From: Brachycybe producta
Taxonomy: Eukaryota > Arthropoda > Diplopoda > Playtdesmida > Andrognathidae
Length of the DNA: 64,000 bases
Assembly: GCA_036925085.1 (NCBI GenBank)
Contig: JAUPFP010000004.1
Span: 4,912,001 to 4,976,000 of the forward strand
Direction: 5' to 3'
Below are positions 1 to 10,850 of this stretch, piece by piece. Numbering within the stretch: the first letter of the stretch is position 1; each line of letters starts with the position of its first letter. The position numbers and the translations under genes were made by a program. The notes under the pieces were generated by a model. It was not told where the DNA came from. It ran no database searches and was given only the letters and a program-made list of their open reading frames with translations.

Positions 1-3000
1 CTTAAATATCGATTCGTCACTTCCGGTGGTTTCCCCAAATATTGCGACAACGAAATCATGTTGATCAACGTATCGGCATTGTTACTATCCTGATAAAACA
101 ACACCAACAAAAGCATAACAACAATCTGCCACATTTTTATGACGAAATCCTTTCTACTCATGAACCTTACTTTGTCCAATGCTTCCTGAAGAGCGCCTTC
201 AGCTTCTTCGTATTTCCCTTGTGCAATGAAACATGCCGCTTGACCGTTAAGAAGCAACGGAGTTGAGGTATGCTTATCACACAATTCTTGGAAGATGTAA
301 TATGCTTCTTGTAGTTTCTCGCCACCCTTAAATTTAATGCAACAGCAACAGCATCGTTAACGCTAAAACATACAACACCTCTAAAATACTGCAAATGTCA
401 AGCAGACTTACGACTGCGATGTTGAACCATGCAGTTCCTAGTTGGGTAAGTAGGGCATCGTCATCGATGTCCTGCATTTTTTTCAGCTCCTTTCTATTTC
501 AAGCAATAACCCAGATCAGATCTGATCAGTTAAGTGTATAGAGTTAATAGAAACTACGTTTTTTTTAAAAGTTTACTAACTTTGCCAAATCTAACCGGTC
601 AATTTTCAAGTAGATCTGAAGAGTGAGAGCAGCGCTGTAATCAGTTATTTCAGTGAGAAATGAAAGAAATCAATCGAGAACCAAACAAGGATTACAACTT
701 TTAGTAATTTCCCCATTTGTATGTCATTTTCGGGATTTATGGAGACTGGTTTTAACGTTTCCAGTCTTTTAATTTCATTTTGTGTTTGAGTTTCAGATAT
801 CTTTGAGGTAAAAGAGTCTTTTGGAAAACTGTTGAATATTTCTGTGGACTTTTTAAGTTATTTCAAGAAATATTTATATTCAGTCCTCTTGATAAAGGCA
901 AATATTTTTTTGGTTTTTTCGTTAAGAGCCTAGATCCACGTCCATCTTGTTGTTTTGAGCAGACGACAACGAGACAAATGAGTGTTCTTATATGGTGTTA
1001 CTAAAACTGCAAGAAATCGCCTCACAATCGCTCAATTCAAATACAGTAAAGCGCAAAATGCAATAAAAAGTATTGTTCTTCACGTGCTCGATTTATATAA
1101 TTTTTGAAAAGGTCCTTCTATTTTTAAACAAGGTTCAAAGTCGTTCGTTTTTTTAACCCCATGTTAAACCCCATTGGCCCCAAAACCGTCCCACAAACAT
1201 TTGAAAAACTCTCGTTAAAACTGATTTAGAACAATAACAAAATAATTAGCACATACATTCATGTATTGGCTTCACGATGTTTCTTTTTTATAAATTTTGA
1301 AAAGGTTCTTCTATTTTTTAATAACGTTTAAAATCGTACGTTTTTTAACTCCATGTTAAGTCCCATAGGACTAAAACACCGTCCAACAAAAGTTAAGAGA
1401 ACTCTTATTAAAAATGATTTAGAGCGATCAGAAAAATCAGCACGTACTTACACGTGTTTATTGCCTTCGGTATTATTCCTTTTTCTAAATTTGAAAAGGG
1501 CTTTCTATTTTTAAATAACATTTAAAATCTTACGTTTTTTTAACTCCATGTTAATTCCCATAGGACCAAAAAACCGTCACCCAAACATTTGAAGAACTCC
1601 CATTAAAACGACTTAGAACAATCACACAAAAAATTAGCACGTGCATTAATCTATTGGCTTCACGGCATTTCCTTTTTATAAGGTTAGCACGCGAAATTAT
1701 TTTTCTATTCATTATTATGTGACTTCGAACCAGGAGAAAAAACGTTAAAAAACCGTTTTTCGGAGAAATTTTGAAATAAACGATATATCTAGGCTCTTAA
1801 GATTTTTTTTGGATTTTACTCCATATATTAAGTATTTTCAGGAACTTTGGAGGCTTTTTCTGGGGGCAATTCACATAATTGTGTAAGTACCCATCAATCA
1901 AACGCTACCTTGCAAGAAGAACTTACCACGTGAGAGACTCGGTCTGATGAAGAATCCGCAGTGCAGCTTCATAGTTCTGTTTAACAAAAAAAAATTGATA
2001 CGAACATGTTTCTCTCTTTCGCTTTTTTTTTTAAACTGATTCGAAAACAGTTCGAATAGAAAGTAACGAGCAAAAGATCTAACCTTAACACATTACCCTT
2101 TCGAGAGTAATGTCGTAAGGTTTAAACAAACAAGAAAAGCATCAGCCAACACCAAAGTAAAACTAAAAACACTTTTCATTCCAACTAAAAAAAGCAGACT
2201 ACAGGTAGAAGAGAAACAACAAAACCTAAAAAAGTCACCTTAAATAACCATTTTAAAAACATGAGAACATGCTGCTAGTTACGTCACAGCCTACAACAAT
2301 GCATGCAAGCAAAAACACCATAAACCATAAAGAACCTCGCAACAAAAAACAATCAATAGGCACGTCAGGCAGCGCTGTTAAGCGTTACAGTAAAAGCCAA
2401 TGCAACACAAATGAAAGTCTAAAAAAAATTACTGTATTTGTTTACCTGTTCATGCGAATAAATGGTGGCGGCGACAACCGGCAAAGTCACATTCGAGATT
2501 TCTAAATTACCAGCCATTTTCTGGTCCAACTGACGAACGATCGCATCACTGTCAACATCGATATAACACAAAACATACATGGTTAATAGACAAGACAACG
2601 GTTGAGTCTGTTAACATAAGGGTTATCTTACCGTTTGTCCGGATACGCAAGATATTCGGCCAAAATCTTGACAGCTTGTATCTCGGGTGGTGAAGCGCCA
2701 TGGATTTCACCGATCACAACGCCGTATTTACGATGGGCGATGTAAGAACGATACATGAACACATCTTTTTCCAACTTAAGATCAGGATTTGTCGTCTACA
2801 ACCACGAAAAACAAACAAAAAAAACATTTTCATGACATTTCTTGTTTCTAACTTAAGGTGGTTTTAAAGTATAAACACATCATCCCCTCGAATTCTCGTT
2901 TTTTGTTAGCAACATTAAGAAAAACTTTGAAATAGTTTTAGAAACTTGAATAAAACTCAATCACTTAGCGGTAATTTTAAGTCGATACCTTTTAAAACTG

Positions 3001-4469
3001 AAAATGATCCAATAATATTTCTTTAATTTTTGTCCATAAAATGTTCATTTTGAAAGATGTCAACATGAAAATATTCCAAACGGATTCAGTTAACCGTTCT
3101 GGGGTTCTAACAAAATATGAAATCTATTTTCTTAAGGTTGCGGTGCTCCTAAAATGCGATGGTTTTAAAGTGTAAATGCACATAATTCTATCTTCAGAGG
3201 GTCAGGATAAAAAGATGAACGGGATGAACATTGGGGTAACTCTAAAACCCGACACAGAATGCATATAGAATTAGATGAACACTATATTTTAATTAATGAA
3301 CACACATTTTAAAGGGATGAACAGAAATAAATAAAAGGATGAACATACTTTAAAGGGATGAACATGGTTTTAAGGGGGGATGAACATGGGTTTAAGGGGG
3401 ATGAACCTGGGTTTAAAGGGGAATGAACATGGTTTTAGGGGGGATGAACATCGTTTTAGTGGGGATGAACATGGTTTTAAGAGGGATGAAAATGGCTTTA
3501 GAGAGGATGAACATGGTTTTATGGGGTTAGGTTAGGTTTGGTTAGGTTACCTAACCTAAACTAAAACCATGTTTATCCCCCCCTTAAACCCAGGTTCATC
3601 CCCCCTGAAACCATGTTCATCCCTCCTAAAACCAAGTTCATTCCTCTTTAAACCCAGGTTCATCCCTTTAAAAAATGTTCATCTTTTTATTTCTCTGTTC
3701 ATCCCTTTAAAATGTGTGTTCATTAATTAAAATATAGTGTTCATCTTATTCTAAATGCATTCTGTGTCTGGTTTTAGAGTTACCCCAATGTTCATCCCGT
3801 TCATCTTTTTATCCTGACCCATTTTCGGAAGCAAAACTAAAAGAAACCTGAGTGTCATAGCATAGCCTCATAGAAACTAGAAGGGTCGTTCAGTCACTTC
3901 AAGCCTTCAAGGGTATTTTTATAGCAATTTTTTTTAGACGATCCAACTTTAAGCAGACTAAATAGTTTCATTTTTGCCTATAAAAAAAGTTTATTTTTAA
4001 AGACATTAACAGGAAAGTGATTCAGCTACCATTCTAGTTTCTAACACACTGTCATTTTCTTTTTAGTGTTGCGCAGGAAACCTCAGAAAAACCACAATCA
4101 ACGGTATCAGCTGTTCATAGAAAAAAAACCATTGACGGTGGCGCCACACAGCGACAAAATAATTAACTTCAGTGTTTTTTCTCTCTTCAAAATAAACGGA
4201 AACAGGCAAAAATATCCAAATTGAGTCATTTTGATTATTCAAAGTACACTTTCGAATAATAAATACGACGAGAGAAAAAAACCCGTTGCTTTTATCAAGT
4301 ATTTTTAACAGGTTAGTTGCGTGAAGTTGTTGAAAATCAAAGCGAATCGAATAAACAATATACGTACTTTCAACTTCTGCGCTTCGTTTATACACTGTTG
4401 AAAGTTACCGATGTAAAAAGCATTACGTAAATCAAATAATTCATCAGGTTCCGACGTTTGTGGAGCCAT
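1..4469 (-). CDS. COPE: Coatomer subunit epsilon (epsilon-COP), 3' end truncated by window
   Basis: Epsilon subunit of the COPI coat, which drives Golgi-to-ER and intra-Golgi vesicle traffic; it is a helical TPR-like protein that stabilises alpha-COP. Eight coding exons join in phase on the minus strand: 4469-4368, 2795-2632, 2548-2446, 1976-1927, 634-581, 493-412, 326-171 and 89-1. All junctions use GT/AG. The product starts [20 protein letters not shown] and contains [45 protein letters not shown] and [13 protein letters not shown], which track human COPE closely in order and spacing. About 266 residues are present; roughly the last 35-40 of a ~300-residue protein lie beyond position 1. The start is the first ATG before the conserved DELFD block. 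Introns 1 and 4 carry repeats (foldback at 3199, tandem array at about 1060). The gene is head-to-head with the C15orf61 homologue. Confidence 0.96.
1060..1690. repeat. Three-copy tandem repeat, ~193 bp unit, in COPE intron
   Basis: The motif GAAAAGG followed by a CTTCTATTTTT-like run starts at 1106, 1299 and 1493, so the spacing is 193 and 194 bases. Each unit continues with an ACGTTTTTTAACYCCATGTTA block, a CCATAGGAC block, a TTAGAACAATCA block and a TTGGCTTCACG block. The copies differ by scattered substitutions. The array lies inside the COPE intron between 635 and 1926, and no coding potential is apparent. Confidence 0.8.
3199..3820. repeat. Large imperfect palindrome (foldback element) with internal GGGATGAACATGG minisatellite
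   Basis: The left arm begins GGGTCAGGATAAAAAGATGAAC and the right arm ends with its reverse complement, GTTCATCTTTTTATCCTGACCC. Between them the arms keep mirrored order: TTGGGGTAACTCTAAAACC, AATGCAT, AGTGTTCAT, TTAATTAATGAACACACA. Towards the centre each arm becomes a short tandem repeat of roughly 20 bases, (G)GGATGAACATGGTTTTAAG. The centre near 3526-3560 is a TTAGGT-rich palindrome. It lies in COPE intron 1. The type of element is unknown; foldback or MITE-like is an inference. Confidence 0.85.
3880..4052. repeat. Short inverted-repeat element, AGAAACTAGAA family
   Basis: AGAAACTAGAAGGGTCGTTC near 3880 is answered by the inverted CAGCTACCATTCTAGTTTCT ending near 4052, with TTTTTATAG / CTATAAAAA inside. 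Related arms occur at 56798, 58802-58975, 63218 and around 63590-63655, which marks a dispersed family. Confidence 0.55.
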
Positions 4470-4846
4470 TTCACGTTTAAAACAACCGAAAAACGGCCAA
4501 CTTCAGAAGAAAAATGACACGAACAAGCGGAACAACACGGCAAATGACACGAAGACAACAACTGCAACGAACGGAAGTTGGAACACTCTCATGCGTGTAT
4601 CAAACAGTCATATTACTCATAAGCTAAAGACGCCATTTTGTGTCTTCTTTAGATTGGATCTCACGGAAACTCTGGTTCTTGTGGTTTTCAATCAATATTA
4701 GCCAAAAAAAATTACTATCACTTATTGTAAATTTATTGAAATTTCGTTAATTTCAATATAATATACTTTAAATCTCAAAAATATTGAATGTGAACAAAAA
4801 AAAAACCCTTGAGACCTTTCGACATCATTAATATTTTTCTTTATAA
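4470..4846. promoter_or_regulatory. Shared upstream region of COPE and C15orf61 (head-to-head, ~380 bp)
   Basis: The two start codons diverge at 4469 (minus) and 4847 or 4865 (plus), so both promoters must lie in or overlap this interval. It contains GACGCCATTTTGTG at 4630, a YY1-like motif that recurs upstream of BUD13 (8601) and of XPA/KHDC4 (10254). No TATA box is convincingly placed. Bidirectional promoter function is inferred from the arrangement. Confidence 0.6.
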
Positions 4847-5382
<536 letters not shown>

Positions 5383-6256
5383 CAAACATTTCTTTCAAAT
5401 GAATTTTATACTTGCATTCGAAACTTGTTATAGTATATAGGTCATTTTGACAATGCATTTTTATGCTGCTTTTAGACTAAATAGTCCTTCTGTCTTAGGC
5501 ATTCTAGGCTGCTTGCGGCATAATTGTTGAACAATTACGCCACAAGCAGCCTAGTATGTCTTCAAACATAAAAATTAAAAAAACTCCCTTTTATCGTGAT
5601 ATTAATTTTCTTGATTAAATTATGATTTAAATAAAGTTGATTTTAACGGGGGAAAAAAATCAATTCATTTAAATTGATCAAACTTGTAACAGTGCATTTT
5701 AAGTAATAAAATAAAAAGTTTTTTTCCATTTAATAACAGGATTCTCGTTAATAGAATTCATTTCAAATCTACAGGTCATTTAACAACAAGGTCAACTTTG
5801 GTCAAATATGATACATGTATCAAACATGTTTTTTTTTTCATATAAAAACACAGCCCCCCCCCAACACAAAAAAAAACTTACTGTATTTCAACGAAAACAC
5901 ACTTGGTTTCATACTCATCATGTACATTATTCGAAGAACGGGGCCCCCAATGATTCGTATTTGATGTTGGTTCAACACATCTTTTTAAATTAAGTTCTCA
6001 GTCTCCACACGACAAAACAAACATCCACATAATTATATCGTGATCTTATGAGTTTCATTAAGTTTCTGCTCTGAATGTTCATTCAAGTTCTTCGTTCACA
6101 CGCAACAATACCATTTCAGCTGATCTCGAGTGTCAACACTCCAATATTCCAAATTCAACAAACAATATAAAATCGGAATATCGAGATTCGCATCAAATAA
6201 CAACGAGACGTTTGAATTTCAAACCTTTCTTCGATAAATACCATAAAACCGTTTCA
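5383..6256. other. Convergent 3' intergenic region (C15orf61 / BUD13)
   Basis: This is the space between two converging stop codons. It has candidate AATAAA signals on the plus strand near 5627 and 5705 for C15orf61, and a strong hairpin at 5507-5554. I see no further coding sequence; the short open frame at 5808-5993 is AT-rich and low-complexity. Confidence 0.6.
5507..5554. repeat. Near-perfect hairpin around CTAGGCTGCTTG
   Basis: CTAGGCTGCTTGCGGCATAATTGTT is followed at once by AACAATTACGCCACAAGCAGCCTAG. This gives a stem of about 23 pairs with a tiny loop, in the 3' flank of C15orf61. CAAGCAGCCT occurs again near 37470. It may be a miniature foldback repeat or a structured transcript end. 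Confidence 0.7.
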
Positions 6257-8334
6257 TTACATATCCTCGACACTCCATTTATAGGCTTGTTCCAGATTAG
6301 CGAGACGATCATTGTGTCGAGTAACTCGAGCCTTTTCAAATCCGTTAGATCGATCGACTCCGTCCCACCGATATCCAGGCTGAATGCCGTAACGATTAGG
6401 AGGCGGAGGTGGTCCATTGTATTTCGGTAGTTCTAAAGGATGCAACAAAAAAACGAATACTTACTACCCCATTCTATACCATTAGAACCACTTATATTAA
6501 TTGTTACCCTTCGACGGATCTTGTCCGGCAGCTTTCCTCTTTTTCTTCCTGATGAAGTCCAGCATAGGATCGTCCTGGTGCTCTCGTTCGCGTAACAACT
6601 TTTCCAGATCTTCATCTTCTCTGTATCTTGCCAAAGGTTTCGATACTGTTCTCAAATCCGTTTCTAACCTTTCATTCTGCATGTTAGCCTGTGTCAACCT
6701 GCAACGAAACAACGAAATGTGAGTAAAAATCAACATTCAGTACCGATTTATACTCGCCCTTTGCTCCATTGTTTGTATTTTTCTTCTCTAGCCTTTTTCA
6801 CGGCTTCGTCCTCTTCCTTCTGTAAGCGTTCAGCTACAAAATCTCGCTTTCGTCCGCTCTTTCGATCGCGAACGATGGTTTCGGCGTTTCTGCCTAAATT
6901 TTTATCACCGGCCTATAATGGAAAACATCAAGGATACTTAAAATTTCGCTGGAAAATACAATTCCACTCTTGTACCTTTTCGTAAAGTTTTCTTTCTCTT
7001 TCTCTTGCAGCTTCGTTTTCTTTTCTGAGTGTTGCCGCACTTTGAAGTCCGGCACGTTTTCCATCTAACGTCTTCTTCATTTGTTCGCCAGGTTTTACTG
7101 CTAAAAATGAAAACTATAGATTAGAACAGAATAAAAAATGACGTCGAGCCATTCATTACGTCTTTCAGGCGTTTTGCTTCTTTGACGCCGCCTCGGAGGC
7201 GATTGGTCGGACCCAGAATCGTTTCGTGTCCGTCTTCTAGGTGGCGATTGGTCGCTCCTTGTATCGCTTCTCGCCTTTCTTCTAGGAGGCGATTCAGCGG
7301 ACCCTGAATCGTTTCTTGCTTGTCTTCTGGTTGGCGATTGGTCGTTCTTTGAATTGTTTATCGCTCTTCTTCTAGGAGGCGATTGGTCCGACCCCGAATC
7401 GTTTCTCACTCTTCTTCTAGGAGGCGATTGATCAGATCCAGAATCGTTTCTCTTCTTTCTTCTGGACGGCGACTGGTCTGACTCAGAATCGTTTCTCGTT
7501 CTTCTCCTTGCTGTTTGATCCGAATTTGAACTTTTCTTAGATTTTCGTGGCGGTGATTGATCAGAAAGTGACTTCTGTATAGAATTTCTTGGCGGCGATT
7601 GATCAGAACCAGAGTCGTGTCTATTGTGCCTCAAAGGTGACCGTTTCTTCTCCTGTTCTATTCTTTCACTCGTTGACCGTCTCGGTGGTGATTCGTCTGA
7701 ATTCGAGTCCAATCTCCGCCTTCTGACCGGCGACATATTGTTAGAACGTGCAACTGAATCATTATCTGAGTCCTCCTTCACCGCTTTGCTCGACCAACGT
7801 CCAGTGACTGAGTTCGAAGCTCCGTCGACGTCAACAACCGAATTGCTGTCTTCGTTGTCGCTCAAACCACCGAGAACTCTCCATTTATCCTTTTGACTGA
7901 AGAGTTCGCGCTTCTGAACATCTTCCGGACGTTCGTCTACAAATCCAGCCACTTGCGGCGCATCTTCACCCAATTCCACTTCGTATTCGACTCCTTCCTT
8001 TGGAACAATTGATTTAATACCAATGTCGTCATCTACAATCCGCGATCTAGACAAGAAATATCATACAGAAAGCAAAAGTGGCTCTCAAATTGAATCCTAT
8101 ACATAGCGTCTTAATGGCAACCAGTGAGTGGGCCACGTTTGCTCTACTCATAGCTACAAACGCAAACTATAAATTATAGAAAACAAATAACAGATCAAAC
8201 ATATCAAAAATCAATAATTACCTTGGAATTGGTTTCGGCTTATCACTCTTCCTGATTTTCTTCTTTTTTTTCCGTCCATCATCGCGCGAAACATAACGTT
8301 TCAAATATTCTTCTTTAGACAACGGCGTCGCCAT
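6257..8334 (-). CDS. BUD13: BUD13 homologue, RES complex splicing factor
   Basis: BUD13 is a subunit of the RES complex (with SNU17/RBMX2 and PML1/SNIP1) that joins the activated spliceosome and promotes splicing and nuclear pre-mRNA retention. Six exons join in phase: 8334-8222, 8046-7160, 7100-6976, 6912-6758, 6698-6508 and 6432-6257, giving 548 residues. The N-terminus [16 protein letters not shown] and the RIVDDD and [15 protein letters not shown] blocks match human. The centre has about ten degenerate [13 protein letters not shown] repeats. The C-terminal half has [53 protein letters not shown] and the hallmark [20 protein letters not shown], ending KWSVEDM as in human. Intron 4 (6757-6699) appears to be GC-AG. 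The start is the first ATG before [11 protein letters not shown]. Confidence 0.97.
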
Positions 8335-8381
8335 CTTTTCCGCACTCGACTTAACAAATCGAGTTTCTCAACGGTTGAATG

Positions 8382-8389
8382 TGACGTCA
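8382..8389. promoter_or_regulatory. CRE palindrome TGACGTCA, 48 bp upstream of BUD13 ATG
   Basis: Exact match to the CREB/ATF consensus. It is close to the inferred BUD13 transcription start, with a second exact copy at 8566-8573. Function is inferred from motif and position only. Confidence 0.5.
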
Positions 8390-8565
8390 TGTCCATAAAA
8401 ATATAAAGGCATGACGACACACTAATGAATAAATCGATAATCAACAGAATGTTCCGTTTAATCCTATCAGATAATCAGCTGAGAGTCTAAGATGACAGGG
8501 AAGGTGTCAATCAAGATTAGATTGTTGTAATGTTGAAGCAGAACTCTCGAGAGATGGCATTAATA

Positions 8566-8573
8566 TGACGTCA
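8566..8573. promoter_or_regulatory. Second CRE palindrome TGACGTCA upstream of BUD13
   Basis: Exact CRE consensus about 230 bases above the BUD13 start codon, and 27 bases before the CGCCATTTT motif at 8601. Confidence 0.45.
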
Positions 8574-8951
8574 TAATCATACGAAGTAAAACAAACAGGA
8601 CGCCATTTTAGTACACCACTTATTGTAAATGAAAAGTTTCCTGTCGTTCATCACCTTTTCTTCACAGAAAATAAGCCATAGCCTCCTATAGATACTATAT
8701 AGGAGGCTCTGCATAAGCTGTCATATTAGATCACCCCAATCAATACTTTCCATTTCACAAACTACGTCGAGTCATAACCGAATTTGATTTACACATACCT
8801 TTCTTAAATTACAAAAACATTTCTATTTATTAAAACTAAACTCATTTTATTTACATTTCATGTTTAACTGAACAATATTATAAAAAAAATTAGAAAACGA
8901 TTTAATCAATACTAATACATAAACGAAACTGTAAAAAAATCTTTGACTTTT

Positions 8952-10072
8952 TTACATTTTCTCGTAGGAGACCGATTGACCACAACTTTCACAAACTTTA
9001 GAGTAGAGATCCTGAGCCTCGTCGTACGTTTCTGGCCCATAACTGTGTTCGTGTCCTCCGATGTCCTTCGTGTACGTGCTGCTCCTCACTTTCATTCTCA
9101 GTTCTTTTATCTGCTTGTTGAATTTCTTCTGCTTCGTTTTCTCTCTATTCTCTTCTCTTTTCGTCCTCGCCTCTTCGATCTCTTCTTCAGAACCCCACAC
9201 TTCGATAGCTCTCTCGTAGACCTGCGACCTTAGAAACAGTTTCATATCACCCCACCTCTGATTGTGAGGATTCTTACGAACAATAAATTTCAAAATAGGT
9301 TCTCGCTTCTCCAAATCGACATCTTTCAGAAGAAATTCAGTTTTTGCGTCTGTTTTGGTCATGAAAGAATGTTTGTCCGTTTCATCTCTGTTAGAAAAGG
9401 GAAAGAAAACGTTTATACGAGTATATTCTGTTTAAGAACAAAGATAAACCGCTTTCGTTTACCTGCAATCGTTACAGACCAATAGATCGAAGTTGCTCCA
9501 CAAAAAAGATTCTTCAAACTGCTTCTGACATTCGATACAAACGTGTTTTTCAGGAGGAAATGTTGGAGGCTCCGGATAGATGACACTTGATGGCTCAATC
9601 TTTTTTTGAACTTCGGACTCTTCCAGGAGAAATCCAGCTCCTGTGTCCACCATCTTAGTGCCAGGCACTCGACATACATCGCTTTCCCTTTTTTATGAAC
9701 GCGAATAACAAATTTAAAATAACAAAAACCTAAGGAAAATATTAAATATAAAGGGCGATTCAAACAATCTGCATCAATAGAGTTAACTATTTTTAGCAGT
9801 GCACACAACAAAAAAATATTTCCCACATGACAAATCTCGTAAAATTATCACAATTCTGTCGTAAAGTGGATAAATTTGACACATCGAGACAGAAAGTTTA
9901 GATCACCCTGTAAAGCAATGTTTAATCTATATAGTATATACCCTTTCAAATAAGGATGGTTTGCTAGACGAGATTGACGTAAGAGAATCGCATGTTGTCT
10001 ATTTCTCTCTATTCTTGCTTTTTGAGCGTCTGTTAACTGATTTTCTTCAATTAAACTCGACATTTCTATCAT
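8952..10072 (-). CDS. XPA: XPA, DNA damage-binding protein of nucleotide excision repair
   Basis: XPA verifies damage and scaffolds the nucleotide excision repair incision complex, contacting RPA, ERCC1 and TFIIH. Three exons: 10072-9942, about 9681-9463 and 9387-8952, total about 261 residues (human 273). The N-terminus has the basic KARIERNRQHAILLRQSRL block. VDTGAGFLLEE precedes the zinc finger CIEC-x17-CNDC (cysteines near residues 92, 95, 113, 116), with the classic spacing. Exon 3 encodes the DNA-binding core: KTEFLLKDVDLEKREPILKF, NPHNQRWGDMKLFL, EENREKTKQKKFNKQIKELR and HEHSYGPE, ending SYEKM like human. The exon 2 acceptor is uncertain: an in-frame stop lies just upstream, and 9681 is one of two phase-compatible sites, neither with a good pyrimidine tract. 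ATGs at 10072 and 10063 are both possible starts. Confidence 0.95.
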
Positions 10073-10850
10073 TTAACTGCACACTTTCCCCCTTGCATTT
10101 AATTTTCACGGCAGAATTAGCGGCTTATCACAAAAATTTTCTAGCCACCGTAATCGTAAAATTCATGGCAGCGGCGGCTACTAATTGTTTAAATCGACTT
10201 GTGACGCATGCATATTAACTAGAGGCAGTAATAAAAATACAAAATTATCACGTCGCCATTTTGTGTACAATATACTTATAAATCTAGAACAATAAAGATA
10301 TACTTAATATTTTGAAGTTAATCTTTATTTATACGAGAAATAGTTCATAAATGATAAGACGGTAATTATGATGGCAAAATAAAATAAAACAAAAATGCAA
10401 ACTAAATTTTATAGAGGCATTGAATATAAGTAATGACACAAGATGGTGGCTCTCGCGTTTTGTTATATGATAAAAATCCGCGATAAAGGATAAACAATGA
10501 CAGTGAACTCATTTTCTGTATTCAATTACATATTCTTCGTTATTGTTATTCTACAATCAGCCACATTAAACTTGCAAATGGTCGTTTTTCTATGAGAATG
10601 TGACTAAAATCAACGTTTGGATGAAACATTTCGTCAAAGGTGGTTTTAAATACGACGTAAACAGTAGTGAAGCATAAAATTCAATTTGATTAAGGTTTGA
10701 GAAACGTAAAGAATCATCTCGAATGGGACCTTTTAATAGAAATTACGTTGAAATTAACCCAGTTGTTATTGAGTCGTTATCGACATATCGAGTAGTCAAA
10801 GGAGACGACGATTATCTTAAGAGTAAGTTCATATTCGAAGTGAAACAAAC
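10073..10850. promoter_or_regulatory. Divergent upstream region of XPA and KHDC4
   Basis: About 780 bases separate the XPA start (minus) from the first supported KHDC4 ATG (plus). It contains GTCGCCATTTTGTG at 10252, AAGATGGTGGC at about 10441 (the same YY1-like core in the other orientation) and CATGGCAGCGGCGGC at about 10165. A missing N-terminal KHDC4 exon could also be here: vertebrate KHDC4 has an N-terminal segment that I did not find. Confidence 0.5.

Larger units (their letters stand above)
8335..8951. promoter_or_regulatory. BUD13 upstream region and XPA 3' flank
   Basis: The BUD13 promoter should lie just above 8334. Two perfect CRE palindromes TGACGTCA are at 8382-8389 and 8566-8573, and GACGCCATTTTA (YY1-like) is at 8600. 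A hairpin AGCCTCCTATA / TATAGGAGGCT lies at about 8678-8706. The XPA 3' UTR probably enters from the right, with AATAAA-type signals on the minus strand near 8826 and 8850. I see no coding sequence. Confidence 0.55.

Noticed and set aside
3520..3565. Telomere-like TTAGGTTAGG stretch
   Set aside because: Only a few irregular units at the centre of a palindrome, internal to a gene intron; not a telomeric array.
7624..7896. Plus-strand open frame of 90 codons
   Set aside because: Antisense shadow of the BUD13 serine/arginine-rich exon.
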